A DNA stretch of 64,000 nt, from the NCBI GenBank assembly GCA_038087015.1, contig JASBNA010000003.1, positions 310,001-374,000 of the forward strand, given 5' to 3'. Both the position numbers and the translations under genes were made by a program. Position 1 is the first letter of the stretch; the number at the start of each line of letters is the position of its first letter. The stretch comes from Cerrena zonata. Lineage: Eukaryota > Basidiomycota > Agaricomycetes > Polyporales > Cerrenaceae. Below the pieces are notes generated by a model. That model was not told where the DNA came from, did not search any database, and saw only the letters and a list, made by a program, of their open reading frames with translations. This document shows positions 12,690 to 23,336 of the stretch, piece after piece.

Positions 12690-13695
12690 GATGGCTCTAA
12701 AACGATTACAGCGAGTGTTGGGGAAGATGAAGGGAAGAAAGAGGAATTGGAGGGGTGCATTTCTTCGGCGGTGAGTGTTATATGCTGAGTACCCCCGTTG
12801 TGACACACATCTAAGCGGCGACGGCGTCTCTTCCCCACACCCATTCCTGCGAGTCTGTCCTGGTCTAGGACCACCATGTCCATTGCACGCCCTCAAGTTG
12901 TCTCAATGTTTATTATCCTAGTACGACTGGAAACATAGCCCTAGCAACTTTGTCAGACAGAGCCCAATCCTCAGCCAAGATTCGGGAACATACACTCAAG
13001 TGAGACCGGATGCCAAGGCCAGATTGGGACTTGGTATACAGAACATCTGTCGTCAATTTCAACTCCGCGAGTCAAACGTGGTTCGCGTAACCAGGCTCGA
13101 GTTCGAACGAAAGAAACAGGACATAGTATCTCCTATTGACAGTGCCATTCGAATCTTAAGTACATTTCCTTGCAAAACAATTCTTATTCGAGAGAAACAA
13201 CCCGTTAAAACACTGTCATCCCGACTGACCCGGACCGAACCCTCACCACCAACATGATCTGTTGGCCATTTCTAGATAGACTGTTGTCCTATTAGCCTCG
13301 TTATGATCATCCCTTGATCCTTTCACTGCCTTCTGTGGAGGCATAATTGCGCAGACCAGTGACATGGGAGCAGTTACCTTCAAATTATACACAAGGTTGA
13401 AACTCCTTATGGAGCGTCTGTTTCTAATGCACCAGTTGTTTATTAGTATTTTCTGTGGGCATCTCGCTACAGCTGCATCCGGTGTCTTCTCATTTGCTGG
13501 TTCGCCTCACGGTCAACTACAAGAAGTCAGGAACATCAACTGATCCAAGGGGTCCTGAAGCGGACAATCACTGAGCGACTTACCCTTCCCGAACAACTTC
13601 TCCACGATGCGTTCCCTTGGTGCTACCTATATATCACTGTAAAGGGGCCCAGTACATTCAGCCCAACTTCTGGATTGACTATAGGGTACTGTGCA
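12690..13695. other. Intergenic stretch without a supported gene
   Basis: The region holds the promoter of the PEBP-like gene and the 5' flank of the first DUF6534 gene. An 85-codon plus-strand frame at 13000-13257 (MRPDAKARLGLGI...) has no family, no convincing promoter and no splice continuation, so I do not call it. A TATA-like TATATATC occurs at about 13627-13634, some 65 bases before the next gene's ATG, at a distance similar to the TATA elements of its paralogues. Confidence 0.5.
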
Positions 13696-15596
13696 ATGGA
13701 TCCAGCAACAGCTTCTCCGTCTGTTGATCCCGACCGTCTCTTGAGTGGCTTCATTGGATTGTTACTTCTGTCCTTTTCGTACGTCTTGCTTTCAGTTGCA
13801 TCGCGAGCCGTATTCAATATATCCGATACAGGTTGTATGGTGCCCTTACAATCCAGACTTACATATACAGGGCCCGTTTCCCTACGGATCCAACCACTAC
13901 CAAGTCAGCCGTATACTGTCTCTGGTGCGTACCCACCACCAGGTTCTCTCCTCTATTTACTCCTTTCTTAACCGCTGCTTGCGTTCAAGGTTTCTCGAGA
14001 CAGCACACACCATCCTCTCCGGTCGTGTGGTCTTCTACTACTCCGTCTTCGCTATCAAGAACCCAAGCAACTTGCTGAAGATTGATTGGTATGTGCTCAA
14101 TCTTTCGAGTTTGCAAAACTCGTCTGAAGATCTGCTTCATCCTTTGACAGGAGTGTTGCTGTACGTGTCCCTTCGCTCACTTCCAAGCGCGTGACACAGG
14201 GTCTAACTTCTAGTGATATCTAGCTTGTGCTATGGTTGGAGGTATGTTAAAATGTTTAACCGGAACAGTGATCTCGCTCAGGGAATGCTCACGTCTATAT
14301 GGGGAAGATTGGAATTGTTGCGGTCGTTCAAGGGTGCGTCAATACATTGGCATAGACTCACCCGCCCTTTCTCATCCCGGACTTTTACAGATCATATATC
14401 CGGCGAATCTGGATCCGTACGTCATACTTCCGGAATCTCTGTCAATATACATCCTGACATTTCCTAGTGAGTGAAAAATGGTGGTTACTTACGGGAATAG
14501 CGGTGAGTGTTTCATTGCCTACTAATCATAACCTAGACATTTAAACAGTCTCGGGTCAGATCTTACTGTTCCTCGCACGTATAGGTGTGTTAAATTTTTT
14601 GTTTCACAACACAACTCCGCCTTACACCCGCATTTTCGATGGCGCTACTTCCAGTCTTTCTCGGAGGTAAGTTCTCCCATAGAATTGTATCATATCTATC
14701 TATCAACTCAACTCTCATCTTTGTATACAGCTTCTGCATACCACATGTACGTTACGTTTCGAGGCTCTTTTTTCTCTTGCCCAGTACTTCAAGTTGATGG
14801 ACGTGCTACTAAAGGTTACATTTCCCCACCTGGGAAGCTTTTCAGGGCAACCAAATATCCAATGTAAATACCTCTCACATTTACAACCGAACGATTACTG
14901 AAGCGGTGCATATCTTTATCAGTTTTTTGTAGAGACCGCCGTTAGTCTCTCCGTAGCAGTAGACTTCGTCGTGGCGTCAACTATGGTCTACTACTGTAGA
15001 CTAGGGCCCATAGGATTACAGACTAATCGTTCTTCGAAGTAAGGGAATCATTTCCCAATTGAATCACCTAACTATAAATATCTAACTATGCTTGGCAAGG
15101 TTGGACTACGCGTTAAACTCTTTGATGACGTACTCTATCCATTCTGGACTGATAACGAGGTGAGCTACACTCCTTTGCATATCATGTACATGGTAATTAA
15201 ACAAGAAACAGTGCTGTTTCATTGGGTGTGGCAGTGACCGTACGTCGTGGTTCTGACTTGGTAAAACCCCTATCCTCATGTATGACTCTCCTACCAGTAC
15301 GCCTGCTTAAAGGACAACTTAGTATACGTGGGCTTGGCAGCTATTGTCAGCAAACGTGAGTAATCTCTACCATCTCCAATGTTCAGTGAATTGATGTTTC
15401 ATGCTCCTTCGCAGTCTACTCAAATTCTCTTCTTGGGATGTACGAAACCTTTATATAACGGTTTCAATTGACTTTCTTGCTAACTCTACTACGTAGGCTA
15501 AATGCTCGTATCCACCTTCGTTCAATGGTCTACGACGGACCTGCTGTAAACGTCAACGAGGCACTGAGTGAATCCTCGGATTCTGCAGCTGTTTAA
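13696..15596 (+). CDS. DUF6534 multi-pass membrane protein, first copy
   Basis: An integral membrane protein of the agaricomycete DUF6534 type; no function is established. About fourteen short exons can be joined, several under 40 bases. Recognisable segments in order are RLLSGFIGLLLLSF, LYGALTIQTYIYRARFPTDP, FLETAHTILSGRVVFYYSV, NLLKIDWSV, SYIRRIWI, SEKWWLLTGIA, ILLFLARI, VSLSVAVDFVVASTMVYYCR, LDYALNSLMTYSIHSGLIT, NLVYVGLAAIVSK, VYSNSLLGM and LNARIHLRSM. The last blocks are the family signature: a D-x-x-(I/V)AAS-type helix, a K/R-x-LM-x-YSxxxGL helix, then Y(S/A)NS-L-G-LNAR. The last exon ends ALSESSDSAAV. It is the most divergent of the three DUF6534 genes here, and its 3' part was copied to about 21.8 kb. 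Exact borders of the central micro-exons are uncertain. Confidence 0.8.
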
Positions 15597-15826
15597 CCCA
15601 GAAGGATACCCATCCCTGCCGCGCAGGTTTTTTTCTCTCCAAAACAGGTTGATCCAGCTTTTCGAATTCAACCCCCTTTATACACTATCTCATTACTTAA
15701 TCATTCACATCCCTATCCTTCATCCTGTCATTTCTTTGTTGTATGAATACCCCTGGGACTGTACATCAACTATCCACCATTCGAGTATGTCCGTTGTATG
15801 TGACCCAAGTATAAACTATACGTTGT

Positions 15827-17216
15827 TTACGGCACTATGACGGCTCTGAATTTGGCAGAGTGGCAATGGTCATATGCCTCTTGCGCCTTCTCAAGAGGGA
15901 ACCTCTCCACCAAACATTTGATCCCCGTCTGCTTTGAGAACGCAATACAATCCTGAGTATCCTTCACATTGCCAACAGCCCAGCCACGGACAGAGATTCG
16001 GTTCTTAACCAAGGGGACTACAGAGCCAGGAACACGTCAGTAAGACATCCGACCAATTCCGCATATAGAAGAATATAACCAAGAAAAGACACTGACAGAT
16101 CGGAATAGATATAGAAGCCGCTTGGAGGGCAACGATCAACAACGTTGCATTCGGACTCAACCCCATAAGGACCTCGCTGATGACCTTCTCGTTGGGGGCA
16201 GCGCAAACGACTAGCTTTGCACCGCCCAGAGCCTGGAGGGCTTGCGCCGGAGTCTCTTTAGACGAGTCAATGTAGTGGGATGCACCTAGTCTTCCTGCCA
16301 AGTCGCGCTTTGAATCCGAGGAAGATATGGCGACGGCCTTGTATCCCATGGCCTTGGCATATTGGATTGCGAGGTGTCCGATACCGCTATTGAGAGGGAA
16401 CAGAAAGAGGGGGAGGAGTTAGTAGATAGCTCGTTGGCGGTGGGTTAAAGATGAATTCTAGACGCCTCACCCTACACCCTGAACGGCGACTAGATCACCA
16501 GGGCTGATACCATCCATATTCCGAATAGAGTCTACGAGTGAGCGGTAATCAGTGATATTGAATAACAGAGTATTGAGCAAGGTACGCACTGAAGGCGGTG
16601 ATACCAGCACATAAGAGCGGGGCAGCTTCAGCAGGGTCGAGATCCTCAGGAACGAAGCAAAGAGACTCCCTTCTCAAATTCACATATTCTGCATACCCGC
16701 CATCCCGACGGATGCCTAAAGAGGAAACGGGCAAGCGTTCGACGGTTAGGCTTGCATGGTCGTAGCGAGGGGGGCGATTAGGAATGGAAGTACATACCAT
16801 TGACAGTCTGTTTCCTGCATTGCGAGAAGTTACCTTCCAAGCACATGTCACATTCGAAGCAGTGTCCGCCATGCCACCCTGAGCCGACACGATCTCCAAG
16901 TTTGTAGACCGTTTCGGTGGGATGGATGGCAGCAACAGTACCGATGATCTCATGTCCGGGGACACGAGGTAGACCAGTAGGAATGGTCTGCTCCTGAACG
17001 AAATGATCACTATATCGCAAGGGAAATCGGGGATATTCAGTAATAGATAGCATCGGTAATACTTGGCGGACAAACCTTCCACATACGCCACATGCAAGCA
17101 CTTTCACTACGATCTCCCCTTGCTCGGGGTCTTTCCAAGGTACAGTGACTTTCTGCCAGTTTACCATTCTTTTCTGTGAATGCGTAGGCAGTGTAACTGT
17201 CTGGGTTGTTAGACAT
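15827..17216 (-). CDS. Zinc-containing alcohol dehydrogenase (MDR family), copy 1, N-terminal frameshift
   Basis: A medium-chain NAD(P)-dependent dehydrogenase, close to the cinnamyl/propanol-preferring alcohol dehydrogenases; the substrate is unknown. From MSNNPDSYTAYAFTEKNGK the order is catalytic-zinc segment LACGVCG with a following SDHFVQ, RVPGHEIIG, structural-zinc loop GWHGGHCFECDMCLEGNFSQC, then YAEYVNL, the cofactor fold VAVQGVGGIGHLAIQYAKAMG (GxGxxG type) and the C-terminus KNRISVRGW...EKAQEAYDHCHSAKFRAVIVP. About six exons. Right after KNGK, one extra base at 17156-17157 (CC where copy 2 has a single pyrimidine) moves VTVPWKDPEQ into another frame. Without that base the protein would be about 350 residues, normal for the family. 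The rest of the frame is well kept, so either a recent lesion or a consensus error is possible. Confidence 0.88.
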
Positions 17217-18367
17217 ATTGTTTGGAGAGGCAGCTGAAACTTGAGGCTGAGTGATAAGTCCTGGAGACGAAGGTTCGGATGGCTGTTCACTAGCCTCTGA
17301 CTTGAGAGGAGCAGGTTGTTGCCGACGAGGCTTCATAAATAGGATTCTCCGCAGATCAAGCACCCTGTTCAAAAAAGGTCGAGGCATCACAGAGGTTGTT
17401 CACGAGATCGAAGCTATCGCCGAGTACAGCGGCGGATTTGACTGTATTGCACTCCAGTTGGAGTTCAATTGTACCCGCCCGGACTGAGTATACCAATACG
17501 TTGAACTACATCACATCTGTCAGTATACAGAAATAGAGGCCGGCAGGAGTATCTCCACTGGCGTACCTAAGTGTCAAGCATGCAACGTCTGGAGTTATCT
17601 ATTCGTATAATATAACTTGTGAGTAGGTGCCCGTGATCGATGCTGTGAGAACCTAAACGGAGTTCGGCTCTGGTTAAGTTCTCGTGACAGGCTAATGTAC
17701 TACGGTTAATAAGAGAGAGATCATTCAAGAAACAGTCCTTATCAACGTAGTCCCCGAACTGTTCACAACATTTTGTTGTGTCTTCCTGCGATGCAAGAAG
17801 CATCATAGACCGCATGAAAGATAGCAAGAATACAGTTCACTTTCGCAGTAGATGCCTGAGTAGATGATGAGTTCCACGGGGAACTTCGCGCGAGACAATT
17901 TTGGCCAAAACTTAGAAGTCGAAGCACTCCTAACAAGGTTCAATCAGTCGTGTCCGAGAAGATCGATGTTCTGCAAATAGCCAATCGTTCAGTCCCAGGT
18001 CCCTGAGTCTTGTTGATGCAAGCAATTTGGGCGAGGAAATAGCTGCATTGGCAGTTCGTACCAACCACCTGCCTGCGGAGAGAAAGCAATACCCCTGATA
18101 GTGATCAGGGCAGGAAACAAACAACACAGTACGGGCGCCAGCGCATTTGATGAACAACTACCACGATGTACAACAAAGTTCAGGACGTTCCGGGAGGAAT
18201 AACTGAGCACTGGCAGCGCAAAATACCGTGTATGGTTTTCATTTGGCCACTTTACACGCATGTCACTAGCACATGAAAGACTATATATTCGCTTAATGCG
18301 AAATCAGGAACCAGCGTACATTCTCCATCTCCCCGAGTCCCCTTTGCGTTGACACCTCTAATCCGTT
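17217..18367. other. Divergent spacer between dehydrogenase 1 and DUF6534 gene B
   Basis: A non-coding spacer between two divergently transcribed genes, matching most of 23337-25035. It lacks a block of about 500 bases present in the second copy. Conserved blocks between the copies include the AT-rich elements close to each gene start. A CATAAATAG at 17334-17342 (TATA-like on the minus strand, about 120 bases before the dehydrogenase ATG) is kept in copy 2 at 23456-23464. No open frame with recognisable content is present. Confidence 0.6.
18281..18288 (+). promoter_or_regulatory. TATA-like element of DUF6534 gene B
   Basis: CTATATAT lies about 80 bases before the ATG, inside a block (CATGAAAGA then CTATATAT then CAATGCGAAATCA-like) kept almost unchanged in the second copy while nearby spacer has diverged. 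Conservation plus position support a core promoter. Confidence 0.6.
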
Positions 18368-20439
18368 ATGGCAGATAATGGCAGCACTCCTCCTCCCTTT
18401 GACATCGCCAACTTCATGGGAGGGCTCATAATGGAGCTCTGTATTGCTCTCATGTACGTGACATACCCACTCATCCTAAAAATCAGTTCTGTAGTTTGCT
18501 CAAATCATCGCATCCGCCAGATTGTACGGAGTAACAACCGCACAGGCCTATGTGTATTTATTGAACTGCAAGAAAGACCCATGGTGGCTCAAATTAATGG
18601 TTGCAGCGGTATGGTAAGCCGACACGTGTTACTGACATGTACATCCCGGGCCCAAGTTCACGACATTCATCCAGGGTTTTGGAAACTGTCCATACAGCTT
18701 TCATGCTTCGGCAAATTTATTATTACACGATCATATCGTTCGGCGACTTTGAGAGTATTGCCAAGATTGACTGGTAAGCGTTTTCTGCCAAAAGATGACA
18801 TCGGCTAGTTCACTGATCAATGGATTGCTGTCACACAGGAGTATCGGTGTAAGCATGACTACCACATTTTCCCGTTTGTCGAAGGTCTTACACGAACTCT
18901 CTGTTATGTAGTTGGTTCTGTTCGCTGAGGTACGGCTTCTCATCGCCATGAGGCCCACCCATCCATTATTTAACTTTTTACCTCGCTCCATTTTTAGAAT
19001 TGCATCGTAGCCCTCGTACAAGGGTGAGTTCTATCATCTATCCTTCGGTATTATCATTGTCTGATATCATCCAAAGATTCTATATCCGCAGGATTTGGAT
19101 CCGTAAGTGCTTCTATCGCTGTTTGCAGGGTCACTCTCTAATGCTGAGGGTCAAGTGAGCGGAAACATGATCCTACTCGTAATTGGACTGGTAAATTCTT
19201 CCTCTGGTTAATATTTGGTTTTGGAATTTACTATAATATTTATAGGCCGTTCTTCTCGCTGCTCGTATCGGATTCCATACCAGTAAGTCGTATCGCCGTG
19301 TCCTTCTAAGCAGGGAAATGAATCTGACACCCTATAAATTCAGCTTCGGCCGTCTACACGTATGCTATTAATCGTCAGTATTCTTCCAACTTTTACTAAT
19401 ACCCTTGATTAGTTTCATCTCGCCAACATGGGTGACTTTCCAAGAGGGGTTTGCAGCCAACGTACGAAAATATACTATCTCGAAGACCACCTCGCACTCA
19501 ATCATTGTTACTTCCTAGTTGTGTGTAGAAGTCGCCAATGGACTCTCTGCCTCCGTAGATGGTATTATTGCCGCTTCCATGATCTTCTTCCTCCGACGCA
19601 GTCAAACAGGGTTCAAGCGGTATGTTCCGGTGAAGATCCTGACGTCGTTCTGCGCCATTGATCATTTAATGATTTTCAGGACTGATGGTGTTCTTCGATG
19701 GTTGATGGCTTATTCGGTCAACACCGGATTGATCATGATGTCAGGGTTCAATCTCTCGTCGGGACCGCTATAGCACACTAATCTATTTAACACTGAAACA
19801 GGATCGTCTCGATTTCTATCGCGATCACCGTCAGTATTCTTTTGCGTAATGTCATGTTCTGATACTAACTGTGTTATAGTACTCTCGTGTGGAAGGAAGT
19901 CTCGTGTTCGCGGGCCTGGTAACCATTGTCAGCAAACGTATGTTGCCATATTATCCTTCCTGAGCTATATATTAACCAAGAGAACTCAGTCTATGCCAAT
20001 TCATTCCTCGGAACGTAAGTCATATCTCTTAATTTTGTGATTTTTACGGGAGTCTAAAAGTCATGAATCAGTCTCAACGCTCGTGACATCATGCGAGGTA
20101 AACATCTAGCTCAGAGCACGACGACTTTAGATTCTACAGGTTTCGAGTTACCAAAGTTCCGAAGCAATACAGGAAGTCAGATGGGACCCGTAAGTAGCAG
20201 ACTCTATGATATTGCAACCCATTGAGAAACTCACATACGGTATAGCGTCATATCGCCTTCGCTCATACTACAACTACCACGGGATTCAACAGTACTATCG
20301 ATGGCGTAAGATTCTATTTCATGCCATCACCTTATCATCATGGTATTAATATTATCTCTAGTCACGCACAGTAGATGATGACACAAAGGTTGCTGCCCTG
20401 AACTCCTCCAGCAACGATCTCTATAAAACCAGCGATTAA
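18368..20439 (+). CDS. DUF6534 multi-pass membrane protein, copy B
   Basis: A family member like the first DUF6534 gene, starting MADNGSTPPPFDIANFMGG and assembled from about fourteen exons. Segments in order: LYGVTTAQAYVYLLNCKKDP, VLETVHTAFMLRQIYYYTII, SIAKIDWSIG, LVLFAE, NCIVALVQG, FYIRRIWI, VSGNMILLVIGL, LLAARIGFHT, FISPTWVTFQEGFAAN, VEVANGLSASVDGIIAASMI with FFLRRSQTGFKR, TDGVLRWLMAYSVNTGLIMM, SIVSISIAIT, SLVFAGLVTIVSK, YANSFLG and LNARDIMRG, then a hydrophilic Ser/Asn-rich tail ending SSSNDLYKTSD. Seven hydrophobic spans are visible. No disruption was found, so it looks functional. It is divergent from dehydrogenase 1. Function is unknown; these proteins look receptor-like only in topology. 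Confidence 0.87.
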
Positions 20440-20594
20440 GACCTTAATCGTATCGCGGTGGTTTGGTATTGGTGTCTATTTGGAATATGGTAATGACTCG
20501 CTCGGTGCACAAGAGGTTTACACCCGCACGCATGTAATGTCTATTTATTTTGGAGTATGATCACAGTCTAGCCGTTATTTAATATAATCGGCCT

Positions 20595-21090
20595 TTATGA
20601 CTAAAAGAAAGAGTGTAAATGTTGAACGAGGGTGCTCAACATATAACAGCAGCTACGGACGCAACTACTCAAGGAGTCAATGTCACCTCTACCCTCGATC
20701 CCTTACTCGAGAAACTTCGGAGTGGAGATGGAGTTGGTCGCAAGCGTCGGTCAAGTCTTGCAATAAAGCGACTAGACAAGTTAGCACGTCTCAGTGGCAA
20801 AAGTGACAGTTTCGATGTTATCTCACCATCTTCACCAACACGGACGAATGCAAATTCAAGTATCACTCGCCGCTCAAAGCGAAACATGGATACAACGGAG
20901 GGTATCGCCGAAGAAATGAATAGTTCACCAATCTTCAACATCCAGGAACAGGACGAGGCACAATGATGATGAACCGCTAGTAGGAGATGGGGAAGAAGCG
21001 ACTACAAACGATGTTGAAGGCGAACTAGTAGCTCATGTTGGGTTCACGGAGACCTCGCTTAGGAGACTTGTCGTTGTCTCTAGTGTGTTA
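20595..21090 (+). pseudogene. Inverted, decayed fragment of the formin C-terminal tail
   Basis: The plus strand encodes stretches clearly related to the tail of the formin at 27412-28023, which is on the minus strand. Matches include DATTQ, LDPLLEKLRSGDGVGRK, ISPSSPTR-NAN, TRRSKR, GIAEEMNSSPIFNIQE and QDEAQ followed by stops. Between them the fragment has lost the formin's KQASPLALTVDGLL to ARNMLARLK segment and other residues. There is no FH2 domain and no promoter. Orientation is opposite to that expected if the fragment arrived with the tandem duplication alone, so a local inversion must be added. It is a relic, not a gene. Confidence 0.85.
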
Positions 21091-21189
21091 TTCTATAACA
21101 TAGCCGACACGATACAACAAAAGAGAGTGATTAGTTGCCAAGATGGAGCCTGAATCGACGTCGGTCAAGTTGTAATTTGAAGGTGACCT

Positions 21190-21700
21190 GCCGCGGTGTT
21201 GCATCCATAATAGGAAGGTGTAGAAATCACTGGCGCCGGCCTATGTGGACAAGAAAATACATACAAAAATATGAGATGTTCGCGAGCTCGTAAACTAGCC
21301 TCTGTAATGTTATACCACCGGTCCTCCGACAGGTAAGGGTTAAGCCATCTCTGTGGTAGCGGGCCTGAGCCCTAGGGTTGCCTCGCACCACTACACCAAC
21401 AGAGGGAGGGGCTCCCCGAGTCCCCGGAAGAAGGCCAGTCTGAGGCATGTCGGATTGATGAGCTTGATCTGGGTTGCTGCAGCCCAGAGACCAATTGCGC
21501 TCTTTCTTTGTGTCAACTTATATAACACTCTTTTCATGACTTGGGGGTCTTTAACGAGCGGTGGTACCATCATGGTATAAACTACAGGTCGTGGTGTCGT
21601 CACAGTAGTATGGTGAAATATTGGGGGTATACTACTCCTAAGCTCCCGCTATATAGAAATTAGCACCGATCATACTCAATAAACTCTATTACTTGCCTGA
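21190..21700. other. Unmatched block at the duplication junction, possible mobile-element remnant
   Basis: This block has no counterpart in unit 1. It is richer in GC than its surroundings at 21300-21450 (GGGCCTGAGCCCTAGGG, GAGGGAGGGGCTCCCCGAG). It then has an AT-rich CTTATATAACACTC and, near 21680, an ACTCAATAAACTC that could serve as a polyadenylation signal. TATA-like followed by AATAAA-like signals within 500 bases is how solo LTRs often look. I could not define terminal TG...CA ends or a target-site duplication, so the nature is open. Confidence 0.3.
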
Positions 21701-21789
21701 AACTGAGTTTATGCTCCAGTCTCTTCTGGTCTCTTCATGCTCTGGTGACCATGAATGTCGGAGGGGAGCGGCAACGGCGACTCTCGGAG

Positions 21790-21975
21790 TACTTACAGTA
21801 GGCGGGGAACAATGCTGTTTCATCGGGTGTGGCACCAGCAGTAGTCGTACACTAGGCGCATATCTGTTTGTGGCAATTCCACATTCTCATGCATATACCT
21901 GCTCCCGGTATGCCTGCCTGAAAGACAACCTAGTATACGTCGGTTTGGCATCTCTTGTCGAAAAACGTAAGTCAT
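21790..21975 (+). pseudogene. Relic of the 3' exons of the first DUF6534 gene
   Basis: Matches 15205-15400: AATGCTGTTTCATCGGGTGTGG corresponds to the exon coding for VSLGVA, and the next exon reads DNLVYVGLASLVEK where the parent has DNLVYVGLAAIVSK. The splice donor (AAACGTAAGTCATCTCTACC-like) is also conserved. Upstream exons and the final YSNSLLG/LNAR exons are missing, and the dehydrogenase copy begins only about 20 bases further on. It marks the left edge of duplication unit 2. Confidence 0.85.
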
Positions 21976-21996
21976 CTCTACCAATGAAACAATTGT

Positions 21997-23336
21997 CTAT
22001 GGCACTATAACAGCTCTGAATTTGGCAGAGTGGCAATGCTCATATGCCTCTTGCGCTTTCTCAAGAGGGAACCTCTCCACCAAACATTTTATCCCCGTCT
22101 GCTTTGAGAATGCAATACAATCCTGAGTGTCCTTCACATTGCCAACCGCCCAACCACGGACAGAGATTCGGTTCTTGACCAAGGGGACTACAGAGCCAAA
22201 AATAAGTCAGTAAAGCACAATTAATATTGAAAAATGTCACTGACAGATCGGAATGGATATAGAAGCCGCTTGGAGGGCAACGATCAACAAGGTTGCATTC
22301 GGACTTAACCCCATAAGGACCTCGCTGATGACTTTCTCATTGGGGGCAGCGCAGACGACTAGCTTTGCACCGCCCAGAGCCTGGAGGGCTTGTGCAGGAG
22401 TTTCTTTGGATGAATCGATGTAGTGGGATGCACCTAGTCTTCCCGCCAAGTCGCGCTTTGAATCAGAGGAAGAAATAGCAACGGCCTTGTATCCCATGGC
22501 CTTGGCATATTGGATTGCGAGATGTCCGATACCACTATGGGGAGACAGAAAAGGAATCAGTATGGCTCTTAAGTCGTCGGCGGAGTGTGGTAGACGCCTC
22601 ACCCTACACCCTGAACGGCGACTAGATCACCGGGACTGATACCATCCATATTCCGAATAGAGTCTAAAAGTGAACAGCAATAAGTAGTATTGAATAACAG
22701 AGTATTGAGCAAGTTACGCACTGAAGGCGGTGATACCAGCACATAAGAGCGGGGCAGCTTCAGCAGGGTCGAGATCCTCAGGAACGTAGCAAAGAGACTC
22801 CCTTCTCAAATTCACATATTCTGCATACCCGCCATCCCGAAAGATACCTAGAGAAAAAACGGGAAGTGTTCGATAGTGAGTGCCATGATCATATCGAGTG
22901 GGGCGATTAGGAATGGAAGTGCATACCGTTAACAGTCTGTTTCTCGCATTGCGAGAAGTTCCCTTCCAAACACATGCCACATTCGAAGCAATGACCGCCA
23001 TGCCATCCGGAACCGACACGATCTCCCAGTTTGTAGACAGTTTCGGTGGGATGGATGGCAACAACAGTACCGATGATTTCATGTCCGGGGACACGAGGTA
23101 GGCCAGTAGGTATGGCCTGCTCTTGAACGAAGTGATCACTATATCGCGAGTGAATACCCAGTAATAAATAGTGTTAGTAATACTTGGCAGACAAACCTTC
23201 CACATACGCCACATGCAAGCACTTTGACCACAATTTCCCTTTGCTCGGGGTCTTTCCAAGGTACAGTGATTTTCTGTAGTTTACCATTCTTTTCTGTGAA
23301 TGCGTATGCAGCGTAGCTATCTGGGTTGTTAGACAT
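21997..23336 (-). CDS. Zinc-containing alcohol dehydrogenase (MDR family), copy 2
   Basis: Paralogue of the gene at 15827-17216, with the same exon layout and a frame that stays open across the N-terminus: MSNNPDSYAAYAFTEKNGK continues directly into LQKITVPWKDPEQREIVVKV. Zinc and cofactor motifs are kept: LACGVCG, RVPGHEIIG, GWHGGHCFECGMCLEGNFSQC, GYKAVAISSSDSKRDLAGRL and the C-terminal EKAQEAYEHCHSAKFRAVIVP. Differences from copy 1 are scattered substitutions (for instance CEKQTVNG for CRKQTVNG). Expected activity is NAD(P)-linked oxidation or reduction of an alcohol/aldehyde pair, probably in the cytosol since no targeting signal is seen. This copy is the better candidate for a working enzyme. 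An upstream ATG (MKPRRQQ) is not in frame here, which favours MSNNPDS as the start in both copies. Confidence 0.92.

Larger units (their letters stand above)
15205..20570. repeat. Segmental duplication, unit 1
   Basis: This unit (3' exons of the first DUF6534 gene, dehydrogenase 1, spacer, DUF6534 gene B and its 3' flank) matches 21800-27230 in the same order and orientation. The genes and the spacers between them both match, with substitutions and small indels throughout. Matching continues at the right edge to an ATGTCTATTTATTT stretch at about 20545, paired with about 27204. The unit also keeps about 430 bases (15400-15826, last exons of the first gene plus spacer) that unit 2 lacks. Confidence 0.9.
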
